From Pelagadaptatus aseana (lineage in GTDB: Bacteria; Pseudomonadota; Gammaproteobacteria; Pseudomonadales; Cellvibrionaceae), in assembly GCA_040365065.1 (NCBI GenBank), contig BAABNI010000007.1:62001-126000 (forward strand): 64,000 bases of DNA. Reading direction: 5' to 3'. The first letter of the stretch is position 1, and the number at the start of each line of letters is the position of its first letter. Shown piece after piece: positions 1 to 9,286 of the stretch. The notes beneath the pieces were generated by a model that searched no databases, was not told the origin of the DNA, and saw only the letters and a program-made list of their open reading frames with translations. The position numbers and the translations under genes were made by a program.

Positions 1-1071
1 TGTTATATGGCTGCCTTTCTGGCCATGAACCTGACCTATACGGGCCATAGCTACCCACTGTTCTGGCCTGAATCCCCAGCGATTCAGGGCTTTTCGATTC
101 CAGTGCTGATGACAGTACACGTGATATTCGGGCTCACCTTCGCTTCGAGTTTTCTGGCGATATCCCAGCACCTGCCCAAATTGCACTGGGCGATCAGCAG
201 AGGCTGCTGGTTTATGGCCGCCAGCCATTTATTGGCCGTAGTGCTGGACGATCAGAGTCTGGCGATCAATCTGGCCTTTATCTACATGCTGATTTGCACT
301 CTGGGGATGATTGCCATCGGCTTTATTTCGTTGCGCATGGGTGAACGAACCGCGGCTTATTTCCTGCCGGCCTGTATTCTAGGCGCAGGGGGGGCTGCCA
401 TTACCTGCATCACGGTTATGGGGGTAATTCCATTCAACCCCTATACTTATGCCGCAGTCGATGTAGGCATGACACTGGAGGCCATTCTGTTTGCCGTGGC
501 ACTGGCCAAGCAAATGAACCAGTTCAAGGAAGAGAAACTGCAGGCAGAAAAAATGGCCCGCATGGATCCTTTAACCGGGATCGATAACAGGCGCGGTTTC
601 TTCGAACAATTGACCCCGATCTGGAACGGCATTCTCAGAAACAATCATGCGGCATCGGTGATAATAATAGACATCGACCATTTTAAATCCATCAACGACA
701 ATTATGGCCATCATCATGGTGACGCCGTTCTGATCAAGGTTTCCAACGAGCTTCGCAAACTCACTCGTAACAGCAACCTGTTATCACGCTGGGGCGGTGA
801 GGAATTTATTGTTTTTTTACCGGAGACCGACCTGAACAAAGCGCTTCAGGCTGCAGAACGATATCGACAGGCCATTGAAGCACTGGACATCAATATTGAG
901 GGCAGCAAACTGTTTCTCTCAATCAGCTTGGGAGTTGCCGAAAAGCAATCTTTTGAAAGCTCCATTGATGACCTCATAGTGAGCGCAGACAACAGGCTCC
1001 TCAAGGCGAAAGAACTGGGCAGAAATTGTATTTATGCAGGCTCAGAAGTCGAAACGTCAAAGCCCGCATAG
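1..1071 (+). CDS. Membrane diguanylate cyclase (7TMR-DISM + GGDEF), 5' partial
   Basis: Makes cyclic di-GMP from two GTP at the inner membrane. The reading frame is open from base 1 and the first Met is at 7, so the N-terminus lies outside the window. The visible part begins inside a run of about six hydrophobic segments (to roughly residue 170), typical of a 7TMR-DISM module, which normally follows a periplasmic carbohydrate-binding-like domain. A short coiled linker leads to a GGDEF domain with an intact GGEEF active site (near residue 263) and a DPLTG N-terminal signature. The position of the inhibitory RxxD site reads RNSN, so product inhibition may be lost. Fold assignment is firm; the stimulus is unknown. 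Confidence 0.88.
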   Translation, partial: CYMAAFLAMNLTYTGHSYPLFWPESPAIQGFSIPVLMTVHVIFGLTFASSFLAISQHLPKLHWAISRGCWFMAASHLLAVVLDDQSLAINLAFIYMLICTLGMIAIGFISLRMGERTAAYFLPACILGAGGAAITCITVMGVIPFNPYTYAAVDVGMTLEAILFAVALAKQMNQFKEEKLQAEKMARMDPLTGIDNRRGFFEQLTPIWNGILRNNHAASVIIIDIDHFKSINDNYGHHHGDAVLIKVSNELRKLTRNSNLLSRWGGEEFIVFLPETDLNKALQAAERYRQAIEALDINIEGSKLFLSISLGVAEKQSFESSIDDLIVSADNRLLKAKELGRNCIYAGSEVETSKPA

Positions 1072-1084
1072 CCACTTGTCCTGA

Positions 1085-1642
1085 TTACCACATCAGATCA
1101 TCGGGAATCTGGTAATCCGCGTAAGGATCGTCTTCATCAATATCGGCAGTCTCCTGCCTCGAAATCACACATTCCTGATCGCGCTGACTGATTTTATCGG
1201 CCACCGCCGCCGGCACCAGTTCATAATCCGGCTCTTGCTGACCCACATGAACCAACTTAACAATGGCCAATTGGCCTCTTTCCAGCTGCTTCTGAATGAT
1301 TCCAGTAACGTGAATCTTTTTGATCGATTTGCCATCGGTAAAGTTGTACCCCAACAGATCCGCACCGGAGCCTTTCTCAATCCGATTCATGCTGATCAGC
1401 TGTCTTATCTGGGCCTGAATGGCTTTCTTTTCCTGCTCCGCTTTGCGTTCTTCATTTAACTGACGGTCACGTGCCGCTTTATCTTCACGGGCTTTTGCCG
1501 CAGCGGCCTTGGTTTCATCCACAACCACCTGTTTGGATTTCTTCTGCACCTTCTGGGCTTTACGCTTGTCTTTACTGGCCTTTTTGGCCTTCTTGGCATC
1601 CACCAGCCCGGCTTGCAGTAACTGATCCTGTAATGAACTCAT
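1085..1642 (-). CDS. DUF2058 / YaiL-family nucleoprotein
   Basis: A 185-residue protein of the DUF2058 family (E. coli YaiL type), described as nucleoprotein or polynucleotide-associated. The N-terminal third is very rich in Lys, Ala and Glu (residues about 15-80) and probably forms a basic helical nucleic-acid-binding arm. The C-terminal part holds the conserved block around YNFTDGKSIKKIHV and an acidic tail ending in PDDLMW. Length and layout match the family. It lies on the minus strand, tail to tail with the cyclase gene and 34 bases downstream of the nuclease-like gene. Biochemical function is not established for the family. Confidence 0.85.
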   Translation of the reverse strand: MSSLQDQLLQAGLVDAKKAKKASKDKRKAQKVQKKSKQVVVDETKAAAAKAREDKAARDRQLNEERKAEQEKKAIQAQIRQLISMNRIEKGSGADLLGYNFTDGKSIKKIHVTGIIQKQLERGQLAIVKLVHVGQQEPDYELVPAAVADKISQRDQECVISRQETADIDEDDPYADYQIPDDLMW

Positions 1643-1676
1643 AACATCAATTCCGACTTAATAAACTTTAAAATTT

Positions 1677-2555
1677 TTAATAAACCTTGATACCGAACGA
1701 CAACAGCTTGCGAGCTAAAACCTCATCCAGATTGGCAAGATCATCATCCTCCAGCTCAATCAGATTCAGATTGTGGCTACGATATAGATCGAGCTTTGCC
1801 AACTTATCGGACAACTGCGCAGGGCTGCTACTGCCACCCCAGTATTCAATAAACACTCTGGCTGATGGCAGGTAAAAATCGCTGCAATGATTGCTGTTTT
1901 CAACAGGCAATGGTCTGTCACAGGCATGAGCAAGACCATTGATGTACAGCCAATTATCAATCAGTGTGTACGCCTTGGTATTCGAGCGATGGCCATCCAG
2001 ACACTGACCACCATCGCGATCATCTTCACCATCAATTTCACCTTCGCCTTCCGACAGGGAAAGTGCCCTGATTCGAGCCATTAAAGCTTTATGTCCGGAC
2101 AACTCGGCAGGCCAAATGACATAAAGCGCACCGCTCTTTTCATGCTGTACCGGCTGACCACCCAACGCTTTACCGGCGTCAGTCAACTCCCAGCCATTGA
2201 TGTGCTTTTCCATCCAACCCAACTCCGCCAACACCTGATTCACCAGCCGGCCACTAACACCAAACGGTTTACCCAACGCTGTGGCTGTCACGGGTTTGTC
2301 TTGCAGTTCCTGCAACATCGGGTGTTTTAAAACGTCCTCAGGCCAGACGATGTAGGTACCAAACTTATCGGATGTAAAATACTCCCCACCTTCAAACTCG
2401 CCCTTGGCCGTCAGCAACCATTTGGAAGCATTCTCACCTTTGGGCTGGTCATTGCGTTTAATCCAGCGGGCACCAGACAACAACTCAAACATATCGCGGC
2501 TGTCGAGACCTGCACGTTTGGCTATTTGAGTTGTTGAGATCTTTTTATTTTCCAT
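1677..2555 (-). CDS. Nuclease-like protein with two tandem N-terminal modules
   Basis: No firm family name. Residues 5-80 and 88-158 are two copies of the same module: a short helix-turn-helix-like stretch, a W-L-T/W-E-L-T..G strand, then G-x-YIVWP or A-LYVIWP followed by a conserved His. After an acidic linker (about 165-190) comes a C-terminal domain of about 90 residues. Its spacing recalls PD-(D/E)XK or Vsr-like endonucleases: SDFYLP (D226), FIEYWG (E237), a Lys-rich helix (K251, K254) and the strand LNLIELED. I infer DNA binding by the duplicated modules and possible phosphodiester cleavage by the C-terminus. It is downstream of uvrB on the same strand, separated by a large inverted repeat. 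Confidence 0.6.
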   Translation of the reverse strand: MENKKISTTQIAKRAGLDSRDMFELLSGARWIKRNDQPKGENASKWLLTAKGEFEGGEYFTSDKFGTYIVWPEDVLKHPMLQELQDKPVTATALGKPFGVSGRLVNQVLAELGWMEKHINGWELTDAGKALGGQPVQHEKSGALYVIWPAELSGHKALMARIRALSLSEGEGEIDGEDDRDGGQCLDGHRSNTKAYTLIDNWLYINGLAHACDRPLPVENSNHCSDFYLPSARVFIEYWGGSSSPAQLSDKLAKLDLYRSHNLNLIELEDDDLANLDEVLARKLLSFGIKVY

Positions 2556-2611
2556 TGCCTAGTCGCTGCTCTTTATAGTTTGGTCTTGATAGTTGGCTGA
2601 TTGTTACAGAG

Positions 2612-2709
2612 CAGCGCTATAACCCTTACAGAACCGTCAACAGCATGGATGCTGTTGTCGAGCGTACAGGGATGTATTCACCGCGTGTTCTGTAAGGGTT
2701 ATAGCGCTG
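2612..2709. repeat. Composite inverted repeat (23-bp arms, nested palindrome)
   Basis: Positions 2612-2634 and 2687-2709 are perfect 23-bp inverted repeats (left arm starts cagcgctataacccttac). Between them 2638-2646 and 2649-2657 form a second 9-bp palindrome (caacagcat / atgctgttg). It fills most of the gap between the uvrB stop and the next minus-strand gene. There is no U-tract, so it is not a simple terminator. The layout resembles a REP/BIME-type or small palindromic element. No second full copy occurs in this window. Confidence 0.75.
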
Positions 2710-2718
2710 TGACCATCC

Positions 2719-4716
2719 CTAGTTCAAATGTTCTTTTAGCTGACTGATCTGATCACGAATTCTGGCGGCTTCTTCAAACTCCAAATCCTTGGCCGCCTGG
2801 AACATTTTTTCTTCCAGCTGTTTAACCTGCTGCCAGACATCACCACCGGACAGATCCACATCGTAATCGCCCTTCCTCTCGGCCACTTTCTTGTTACGGC
2901 CCTTGGCGCCCGGCACGTAAGTACCTTCCAGAATGTCCGTGACATTCTTCTCGATGCCCTTGGGCGTAATGCCGTGCTCCTCATTAAAGGCCATTTGCTT
3001 GGCGCGACGTCTTTCGGTTTCATCAATGGAGCGCCGCATGGAGCCGGTGATTTTGTCCGCGTATAAGATCGCCTTGCCATTGACGTTACGCGCGGCACGG
3101 CCAATGGTCTGAATCAAAGAGCGGTCTGAACGCAAGAAGCCTTCCTTATCGGCATCCATAATCGCCACCAAAGCCACCTCCGGCATATCCAGACCTTCGC
3201 GCAACAGGTTGATCCCCACCAGCACATCAAATTCACCGATGCGCAGGTCGCGAATAATCTCCACCCGCTCGACAGTATCGATATCCGAATGCAGATACCG
3301 CACTCGCACACCGTGCTCCTGCAAATAATCGGTCAGATCCTCGGCCATGCGCTTGGTCAGAACCGTGATCAAGACGCGGTCGCCACGCTCAACCGATTGA
3401 TTGATTTCCGACAGAGCATCATCCACCTGCGTGGTTGCCGGGCGAACCTCTACGATCGGATCGACCAGACCGGTTGGCCGCACCACCTGCTCTACCACCT
3501 GGCCGGCATGTTCACCCTCGTAGGGACCGGGGGTGGCGGAGACAAAAATGGTTTGCGGTGCCAGACGCTCCCATTCATCAAACCGCATCGGGCGATTATC
3601 CAACGCCGACGGCAGGCGGAATCCATACTCCACCAGAGTTTCTTTTCGGGAGCGATCGCCCTTGTACATGCCCCCGATTTGCGGCACGCCCACATGGGAC
3701 TCATCGATCACCAGCAAGGCATCGCTGGGCAGATAATCAAACAGTGTCGGCGGCGGTTCGCCCGGTGCGCGCCCGGACAAATAGCGGGAATAGTTTTCAA
3801 TGCCGGTGCAGTAACCCAGCTCCTGCATCATCTCCACATCGTATTTGACGCGCTGTTCCAGCCGCTGGGCTTCCACCAGTTTTTCATTGTCGCGCAACTG
3901 TTGCAGCCGATCTTTTAATTCGTCCTTGATGTTATCAATGGCATCGAGAATGGTCTGGCGCGGGGTCACATAGTGGGATTTGGGGTACACCGTGTAGCGC
4001 TGTAATTTCTGTATGGCCTCACCGGTCAGGGGATCAAACAGGGTCAACTGCTCCACTTCGTCATCAAACAACTCAACCCGCAAAGCCTCCCGATCAGAGT
4101 CTGCCGGAAAGATATCGATCACATCGCCACGCACCCGGTAGGTGGCCCGCTGAAACGCTACGTCGTTACGGGTGTATTGCAGTTCCGCCAAGCGGCGCAA
4201 AATCTGACGCTGGTCAATTTGGTCGCCACGCACCAGATGCAACACCATCTTCAGATAGGAGTCCGGATCACCCAGACCGTAGATGGCCGATACGGTAGCG
4301 ACAATAATGGCATCCTTGCGCTCCATCAGCGCTTTGGTCGCCGACAGCCGCATTTGCTCAATGTGCTCGTTAACCGAGGCATCCTTCTCGATAAAGGTAT
4401 CCGATGCCGGCACATAGGCTTCCGGCTGATAGTAATCGTAATAGGAGACAAAGTACTCAACCGCGTTATTGGGAAAAAACTCCTTGAACTCCCCATAGAG
4501 TTGAGCAGCCAGAGTTTTATTGGGCGCCATAATCATGGTCGGTCGTTGCACCTGGGCAATGACGTTGGCCACGGTGAAAGTCTTACCGGAACCGGTAACC
4601 CCCAACAGCGTCTGATGCGCCAAACCGGCTTCAATACCCTCAACCAATCCTTTGATGGCTGTGGGTTGATCACCAGCAGGCTGGAATTTGCTCTCGACAG
4701 AAAAAGGTTTACTCAT
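2719..4716 (-). CDS. uvrB: UvrABC excinuclease subunit B
   Basis: Central subunit of nucleotide excision repair. It loads from UvrA2B at a lesion, opens the duplex with its beta-hairpin and recruits UvrC for dual incision. The 665-residue length is normal. Seen: Walker A GVTGSGKT (39-46), the beta-hairpin region with YYDYYQPEAYVP, helicase motifs including VIDESHV and IQTIGRAARN, and a C-terminal UVR motif (about 625-660) for UvrC contact. The start lies only 2 bases after the stop of the DUF599 gene upstream, so the two are probably cotranscribed. I saw no clear LexA box immediately ahead of that gene. Confidence 0.98.
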   Translation of the reverse strand: MSKPFSVESKFQPAGDQPTAIKGLVEGIEAGLAHQTLLGVTGSGKTFTVANVIAQVQRPTMIMAPNKTLAAQLYGEFKEFFPNNAVEYFVSYYDYYQPEAYVPASDTFIEKDASVNEHIEQMRLSATKALMERKDAIIVATVSAIYGLGDPDSYLKMVLHLVRGDQIDQRQILRRLAELQYTRNDVAFQRATYRVRGDVIDIFPADSDREALRVELFDDEVEQLTLFDPLTGEAIQKLQRYTVYPKSHYVTPRQTILDAIDNIKDELKDRLQQLRDNEKLVEAQRLEQRVKYDVEMMQELGYCTGIENYSRYLSGRAPGEPPPTLFDYLPSDALLVIDESHVGVPQIGGMYKGDRSRKETLVEYGFRLPSALDNRPMRFDEWERLAPQTIFVSATPGPYEGEHAGQVVEQVVRPTGLVDPIVEVRPATTQVDDALSEINQSVERGDRVLITVLTKRMAEDLTDYLQEHGVRVRYLHSDIDTVERVEIIRDLRIGEFDVLVGINLLREGLDMPEVALVAIMDADKEGFLRSDRSLIQTIGRAARNVNGKAILYADKITGSMRRSIDETERRRAKQMAFNEEHGITPKGIEKNVTDILEGTYVPGAKGRNKKVAERKGDYDVDLSGGDVWQQVKQLEEKMFQAAKDLEFEEAARIRDQISQLKEHLN

Positions 4717-4718
4717 AG

Positions 4719-5528
4719 TTACTCGCCATTTTCCTGTTGCTTATCATGACTTTGCTTTTCCAGTGCCTCGTCCTTCTTGCGTGCCAGTTTTTCACTGCCG
4801 GCATGCCAGTCGGCACTGACCTGCAACAACGCCTTGAGGGTCCCGGAATGGAATTCCCGGCGGTAGAGAATCCAAACGACCAGAGTAACCGCAGCCATAA
4901 ACAGCAAGGGATTGATAAACCAACAAAACAGAGCCATGGCAAAGTAGTATGAGCGGAGCCCGAAGTTATAACTGTGTGCGGCTTTGTCGAGAACTTTACC
5001 GGCACTCTCCGCGTAGCGATTGCATTCTTCTTCGGATAATTCAGAGCGCTCTTTGTAAGGCATTGCACCTACCAGAACCCCACCAAAACCAAACTGACGC
5101 AGCGACCAGGTAAAGGTAAAAAAGGCGTAGACAAAGATTCCTGACAGCACCAGCAATTTCAACTGAATTACCGCCGGGCTGGTATTGTTAACGAATGGCA
5201 ATATGGCCAGCAGCTCATAGAGATCGCCACTGCGGGCCAGTACAGTAACCAGACCGGCGAGAACCAGCATGCTGGTAGAAGCCATAAAAGCGACATTTCG
5301 CTCCAGGTTGGCAATAATCGAGGCATCCTGCACTCGCATTTCCCGACTGACAACCTGTTTCATCCAATCAATTCGATGATGGTGCATAACCAACGCCAGG
5401 CATTCCGTATGCGGGGCTTTATGCCGGGCATACTCTGAATAGCCAAGCCAGCATGCCGCAAACCAGAACAGGCTTAGCAAGTTTAACCACTCGCTGATAG
5501 CCCATAGCCATACACCTTCAAAGGTCAT
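4719..5528 (-). CDS. DUF599 family inner-membrane protein
   Basis: A 269-residue integral membrane protein of the DUF599 family (found in bacteria and plants, function unknown). About four hydrophobic segments are visible, near residues 8-28, 80-100, 120-145 and 198-222. Family marks include the N-terminal ...RIDWMKQVVSRE... loop and the central SYNFGLRSYYFA segment before the third or fourth membrane span. The C-terminal 40 residues are charged and cytoplasmic-looking (many K, E and Q). It sits 2 bases upstream of uvrB on the same strand. No functional link to DNA repair follows from the sequence. Confidence 0.85.
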   Translation of the reverse strand: MTFEGVWLWAISEWLNLLSLFWFAACWLGYSEYARHKAPHTECLALVMHHHRIDWMKQVVSREMRVQDASIIANLERNVAFMASTSMLVLAGLVTVLARSGDLYELLAILPFVNNTSPAVIQLKLLVLSGIFVYAFFTFTWSLRQFGFGGVLVGAMPYKERSELSEEECNRYAESAGKVLDKAAHSYNFGLRSYYFAMALFCWFINPLLFMAAVTLVVWILYRREFHSGTLKALLQVSADWHAGSEKLARKKDEALEKQSHDKQQENGE

Positions 5529-5609
5529 TCGTTTACCTCAAACAAGCCTGAATAAAATAAGCCCTCAGTGTACCATTAGGGGCCGGATGAAACCCACAAA
5601 ACGCTCATC

Positions 5610-6179
5610 ATGCCCAGAGTAATTTGCCCCAAATGCCAAAAACCTCAACGCACCTGCCAATGCGATTTGGTTACCCCTACCGACAACGCCATCGAAGTGG
5701 TGATCTGGCAGCATCCGAGCGAGGCCAAACACCCCAAAAACAGTGCCCTGTTGTTGCAACAGAGCCTGGCGAATTGTCGCACCCTGATGACAGAAACCAT
5801 CAGCGAACAGGATTTTATCGATTGGTGCGGCAACAGTGGAAAAATCAATCTGCTGCTCTCGCCACTACCGGATCAAAAGATTGCAAGTTCAACCTTTTCC
5901 ACCGATTCATCCCGGCTAATTGTCATCGATGGCACCTGGCGCAAGGCGCGCAAGATCTGCTATCTCAACCCATGGCTGCAACAGCTACCAACCATTGCCC
6001 TGCCCGATGACTACCAGAGCCATTACCGAATTCGCAAAGCCGAACAGCCCGGTCAATACTCAACACTGGAAGCCACCTGTCTGGCTTTAAGCCAGTTAGA
6101 GCAAAGCTCAGACAAGTATCAACCACTGCTGCAAGCCTTTGCCCAGCTAATGGACCGTCTGGAGCAATTCAGCCGCTAA
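5610..6179 (+). CDS. tapT: DTW-domain tRNA-uridine aminocarboxypropyltransferase
   Basis: Transfers the aminocarboxypropyl group of S-adenosylmethionine to uridine 47 in tRNA variable loops (acp3U47), as E. coli TapT/YfiP does. The 189-residue protein has the family zinc-knuckle-like Cys set at the N-terminus (C6, C9, C16, C18) and the DTW signature as IDGTWRKARK, followed by the YRIRK block. It is divergent from the DUF599-uvrB pair and 105 bases ahead of the M16C peptidase gene. The start codon has a poor ribosome-binding site, but no better in-frame Met precedes the Cys motif. Confidence 0.85.
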   Translation: MPRVICPKCQKPQRTCQCDLVTPTDNAIEVVIWQHPSEAKHPKNSALLLQQSLANCRTLMTETISEQDFIDWCGNSGKINLLLSPLPDQKIASSTFSTDSSRLIVIDGTWRKARKICYLNPWLQQLPTIALPDDYQSHYRIRKAEQPGQYSTLEATCLALSQLEQSSDKYQPLLQAFAQLMDRLEQFSR

Positions 6180-6284
6180 CATCGACAAAGCTGTGATAAA
6201 CTCGATCGATTGCATTAGTGAATCCGTACAACGTTTAACGGTCTGGGGCATTACACCACGCCCGACCACTCTCTGAGGTAAACC

Positions 6285-9200
6285 ATGACAGCAGCACACC
6301 CGGCCTTTGAACACCTGCGCAGCGAAACCATTGATTCTCTGCAGGTAACGGTTGAGGAATATCGCCACAAAAAAACAGGCGCCCAGCACATCCACGTTGC
6401 TGCCGACAACAACGAGAACGTCTTTCTGGTAGCACTGCGCACCGTGCCCCATGACTCAACCGGTGTAGCGCATATTCTGGAGCACACCGCCCTGTGCGGC
6501 AGTGAGAAATACCCGGTGCGCGATCCGTTTTTTATGATGATACGGCGCTCACTCAATACCTTTATGAACGCGTTCACCAGCTCCGACTGGACCGCCTACC
6601 CCTTTGCCAGCCAAAATCGCAAAGACTTCGACAACCTGCTGAGCGTCTATCTCGACGCCGTGTTTTTCTCGCGTCTGGATCCATTGGATTTCGCCCAGGA
6701 AGGCCATCGTCTGGAGTTTGCCGAGGCCGGTAACAAAGAATCCGATCTGGTGTTCAAAGGGGTGGTTTTCAATGAAATGAAGGGGGCCATGAGCTCGGTA
6801 CCCAGCCAGCTTTGGCAAACCCTGTGCAAATACCTGTTCCCCACCAGCACCTACCATTACAACAGCGGCGGTGAACCCGAGGCGATCCCGGATCTCAGCT
6901 ACGAACAGCTGGTGGCGTTCTACAAAACCCACTACCACCCCAGCAACGCCATTTTTATGACCTATGGCGATATCCCGGCTGCGGAGCAACAGCAGAAATT
7001 TGAAGACCAGGCCTTACATCGTTTCGAACGCCTTGATCGTGAAATTTCCGTTACCGACGAAAAGCGTTATCAGGCCCCGATTAAAGTGGAAGAAGCCTAT
7101 CCGCTGACGGACGCCGACGACCTGACCGCCAAAACCCATGTGGTCATGGGCTGGCTGCTGGGGCAAAGTACCGATCTGCACGCCTCACTCGAAGCCCAAT
7201 TACTGGCCAGCGTGCTGCTCGATAACAGTGCCTCGCCACTGCAACACGCGCTGGAAACCACCAGCCTGGGCACAGCACCATCCCCCCTGTGTGGTCTGGA
7301 AGACTCGCAGAAGGAACTGACCTTTATGTGCGGCCTGGAAGGTACCGAAGCCGAACACGCCGACGCCATTGAAACCCTGATTCTGGAGACCATCGAACAG
7401 GTTGCTGACAAGGGCGTGCCCTTTGAAGAACTGCAAGCCTGTCTGCGCCAACTGGAACTGCAACAGCGGGAAGTGGGCGGCGACTCCTACCCCTATGGCC
7501 TGCAGATCATTCTGACCGCATTGACCTCAGCCACTCACCGTGGTGATGTGATTGATCTGCTGAACCTCGACCCGGTGTTAGAGCGACTTCATAAGGCCAT
7601 TGAAGACCCTGAGTACATCAAAGGCCTGGCCCGCAAACTGCTGTGCGATAACCAGCATCGGGTGCGCCTGATTATGGCGCCTGATGAAGCTTTATCAGAG
7701 CGCAAACAGCAGGCAGAAGCAGCCCGTCTGGCGAACATTAAAGCCGGTCTGGATGACCAACAGAAGCAGGCCATTATTGATCAGGCGCAAGCCCTGCAAG
7801 CCAGACAACTGCAACAGGATGACGAATCCATCCTGCCCAAAGTCGGTCTGGACGATATTCCCACTGAAATGCACTACACCGCCCGTGAAAGTGTTCAGCA
7901 ACTCAGCGCGCCACTGACCCGCTACGCCGCCGGCACCAACGGTCTGGTTTACCAGCAAATCATTATTGATCTGCCACAGCTGAGTGAAGAACTGCTCTCG
8001 GTGCTGCCTTACTACAGTATCTGTCTGACCGAACTGGGGGTTGGCGATAAGAATTATCTCGACACCCAGCGCTGGCAAGCCCAGATTGCCGGCTCCATCA
8101 ACGCCTTCACCTCCATCCGGGGCGCCAGTGATGACGTACAGAAGGTCACCGCCAACCTGACCTTGTCCGCCAAAGCCCTGAAAGGCGAGCAAGAGGGTTT
8201 GTGTGAACTGATGCAGGCAACACTGCAACAGGTGCGCTTTGATGAAACCGGGCGCGTCCGTGAGTTGATTTCTCAGACTCGCGCCCGCCGAGAGCAATCG
8301 GTCACTGGCAACGGTCACAGTCTGGCCATGGCCGCGGCCTGTGCTGGCATGAGCCCGTCAGCCCGAATTTCACATCGCCTTAACGGCCTTGAGGGACTCA
8401 AGACCATCAAGCTGCTGGATGAAAAGCTGAAAGACGACAACGAGCTACAGGCTTTCGTTGATTGCCTTTCACAACTGCACCAGAAAATACTGGCAGCACC
8501 ACGTCAATACCTGCTGGTGGCAGAAAAAGATCACCTTGATCAATACCAGCAATCCATTGAAGCCCTATGGCAAGCGGATCAAACCAATGGCGGCAACGCC
8601 TTTGAACTGGCTCCTGTGAGCGAACAGATCAAACAGGGCTGGATCACCAACACCCAGGTAAACTTTTGCGCCAAGGCCTACACCACCGTCCCGGTCGAGC
8701 ACCCGGATGCCGCAGCCCTGAGTGTACTCGGCGGTCTGCTCCGCAACGGCTATCTGCATCGCACCATCCGTGAACAGGGTGGAGCCTATGGCGGCGGCGC
8801 CAGCCAGGACAGCAATATTGCGGCCTTCCGCTTTTATTCCTATCGCGACCCGCGCCTCGGTGAAACGCTGGATGACTTTGATAAATCCATCGACTGGCTG
8901 ATGAACGAAAACATTGAATGGCAAGCTGTGGAAGAGTCCATTCTGGGGGTTATCAGCTCACTGGACAAACCCAGTTCGCCGGCCGGTGAAGCCAAACAAA
9001 CCTTCCATGCGGAACTGTTTGGCCGTACTCGCGAAAAACGCGAGCTGTTCAGAAAGCGTTTGCTGGATGTCACTTTGGAAGACCTGCGTCGCGTTGCCAG
9101 CACTTACCTCAAGCCGGAGTTGGCAAGCATTGCAGTGATCAGTAATGGCGCTCAGAAAGACAAGCTGGAAGCTCTGGGCTTAGACATCAAGAACGTCTAA
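6285..9200 (+). CDS. M16C metallopeptidase (presequence protease-like insulinase)
   Basis: A large zinc peptidase of the pitrilysin/insulinase M16C group, related to mitochondrial and plant presequence protease and to the bacterial PreP-like peptidases that degrade peptides. At 971 residues it has the expected four-domain length in one chain. The inverted zinc motif HILEH is at 63-67 and the third ligand is probably E164 in FNEMKGAMSS. A central charged coiled linker (about 460-510) joins the two halves, and the second half carries the YGGGASQDS stretch typical of the substrate-closing domain. No signal peptide is seen, so it is probably cytoplasmic. The ribosome-binding site GAGG lies 7 bases before the ATG. 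Confidence 0.92.
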   Translation: MTAAHPAFEHLRSETIDSLQVTVEEYRHKKTGAQHIHVAADNNENVFLVALRTVPHDSTGVAHILEHTALCGSEKYPVRDPFFMMIRRSLNTFMNAFTSSDWTAYPFASQNRKDFDNLLSVYLDAVFFSRLDPLDFAQEGHRLEFAEAGNKESDLVFKGVVFNEMKGAMSSVPSQLWQTLCKYLFPTSTYHYNSGGEPEAIPDLSYEQLVAFYKTHYHPSNAIFMTYGDIPAAEQQQKFEDQALHRFERLDREISVTDEKRYQAPIKVEEAYPLTDADDLTAKTHVVMGWLLGQSTDLHASLEAQLLASVLLDNSASPLQHALETTSLGTAPSPLCGLEDSQKELTFMCGLEGTEAEHADAIETLILETIEQVADKGVPFEELQACLRQLELQQREVGGDSYPYGLQIILTALTSATHRGDVIDLLNLDPVLERLHKAIEDPEYIKGLARKLLCDNQHRVRLIMAPDEALSERKQQAEAARLANIKAGLDDQQKQAIIDQAQALQARQLQQDDESILPKVGLDDIPTEMHYTARESVQQLSAPLTRYAAGTNGLVYQQIIIDLPQLSEELLSVLPYYSICLTELGVGDKNYLDTQRWQAQIAGSINAFTSIRGASDDVQKVTANLTLSAKALKGEQEGLCELMQATLQQVRFDETGRVRELISQTRARREQSVTGNGHSLAMAAACAGMSPSARISHRLNGLEGLKTIKLLDEKLKDDNELQAFVDCLSQLHQKILAAPRQYLLVAEKDHLDQYQQSIEALWQADQTNGGNAFELAPVSEQIKQGWITNTQVNFCAKAYTTVPVEHPDAAALSVLGGLLRNGYLHRTIREQGGAYGGGASQDSNIAAFRFYSYRDPRLGETLDDFDKSIDWLMNENIEWQAVEESILGVISSLDKPSSPAGEAKQTFHAELFGRTREKRELFRKRLLDVTLEDLRRVASTYLKPELASIAVISNGAQKDKLEALGLDIKNV

Positions 9201-9259
9201 TTGATTCACGTTCACGATGTGTCTTACACATAGACACTTGGTAATAACCACTACCATAA

Positions 9260-9282
9260 GGGTTCGCCATCGAGGCGAACCC
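9260..9282. terminator. Hairpin between convergent genes
   Basis: Perfect 9-bp stem (gggttcgcc / ggcgaaccc) with a 5-base loop, placed between the convergent peptidase and arfB genes. There is no strong U-tract on either strand. It may act as a weak bidirectional terminator or protect 3' ends. Confidence 0.55.
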
Positions 9283-9286
9283 GGTT

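Noticed and set aside
3289..3918. A 209-codon plus-strand frame inside uvrB
   Set aside because: Antisense to conserved UvrB helicase motifs; no recognisable domain.
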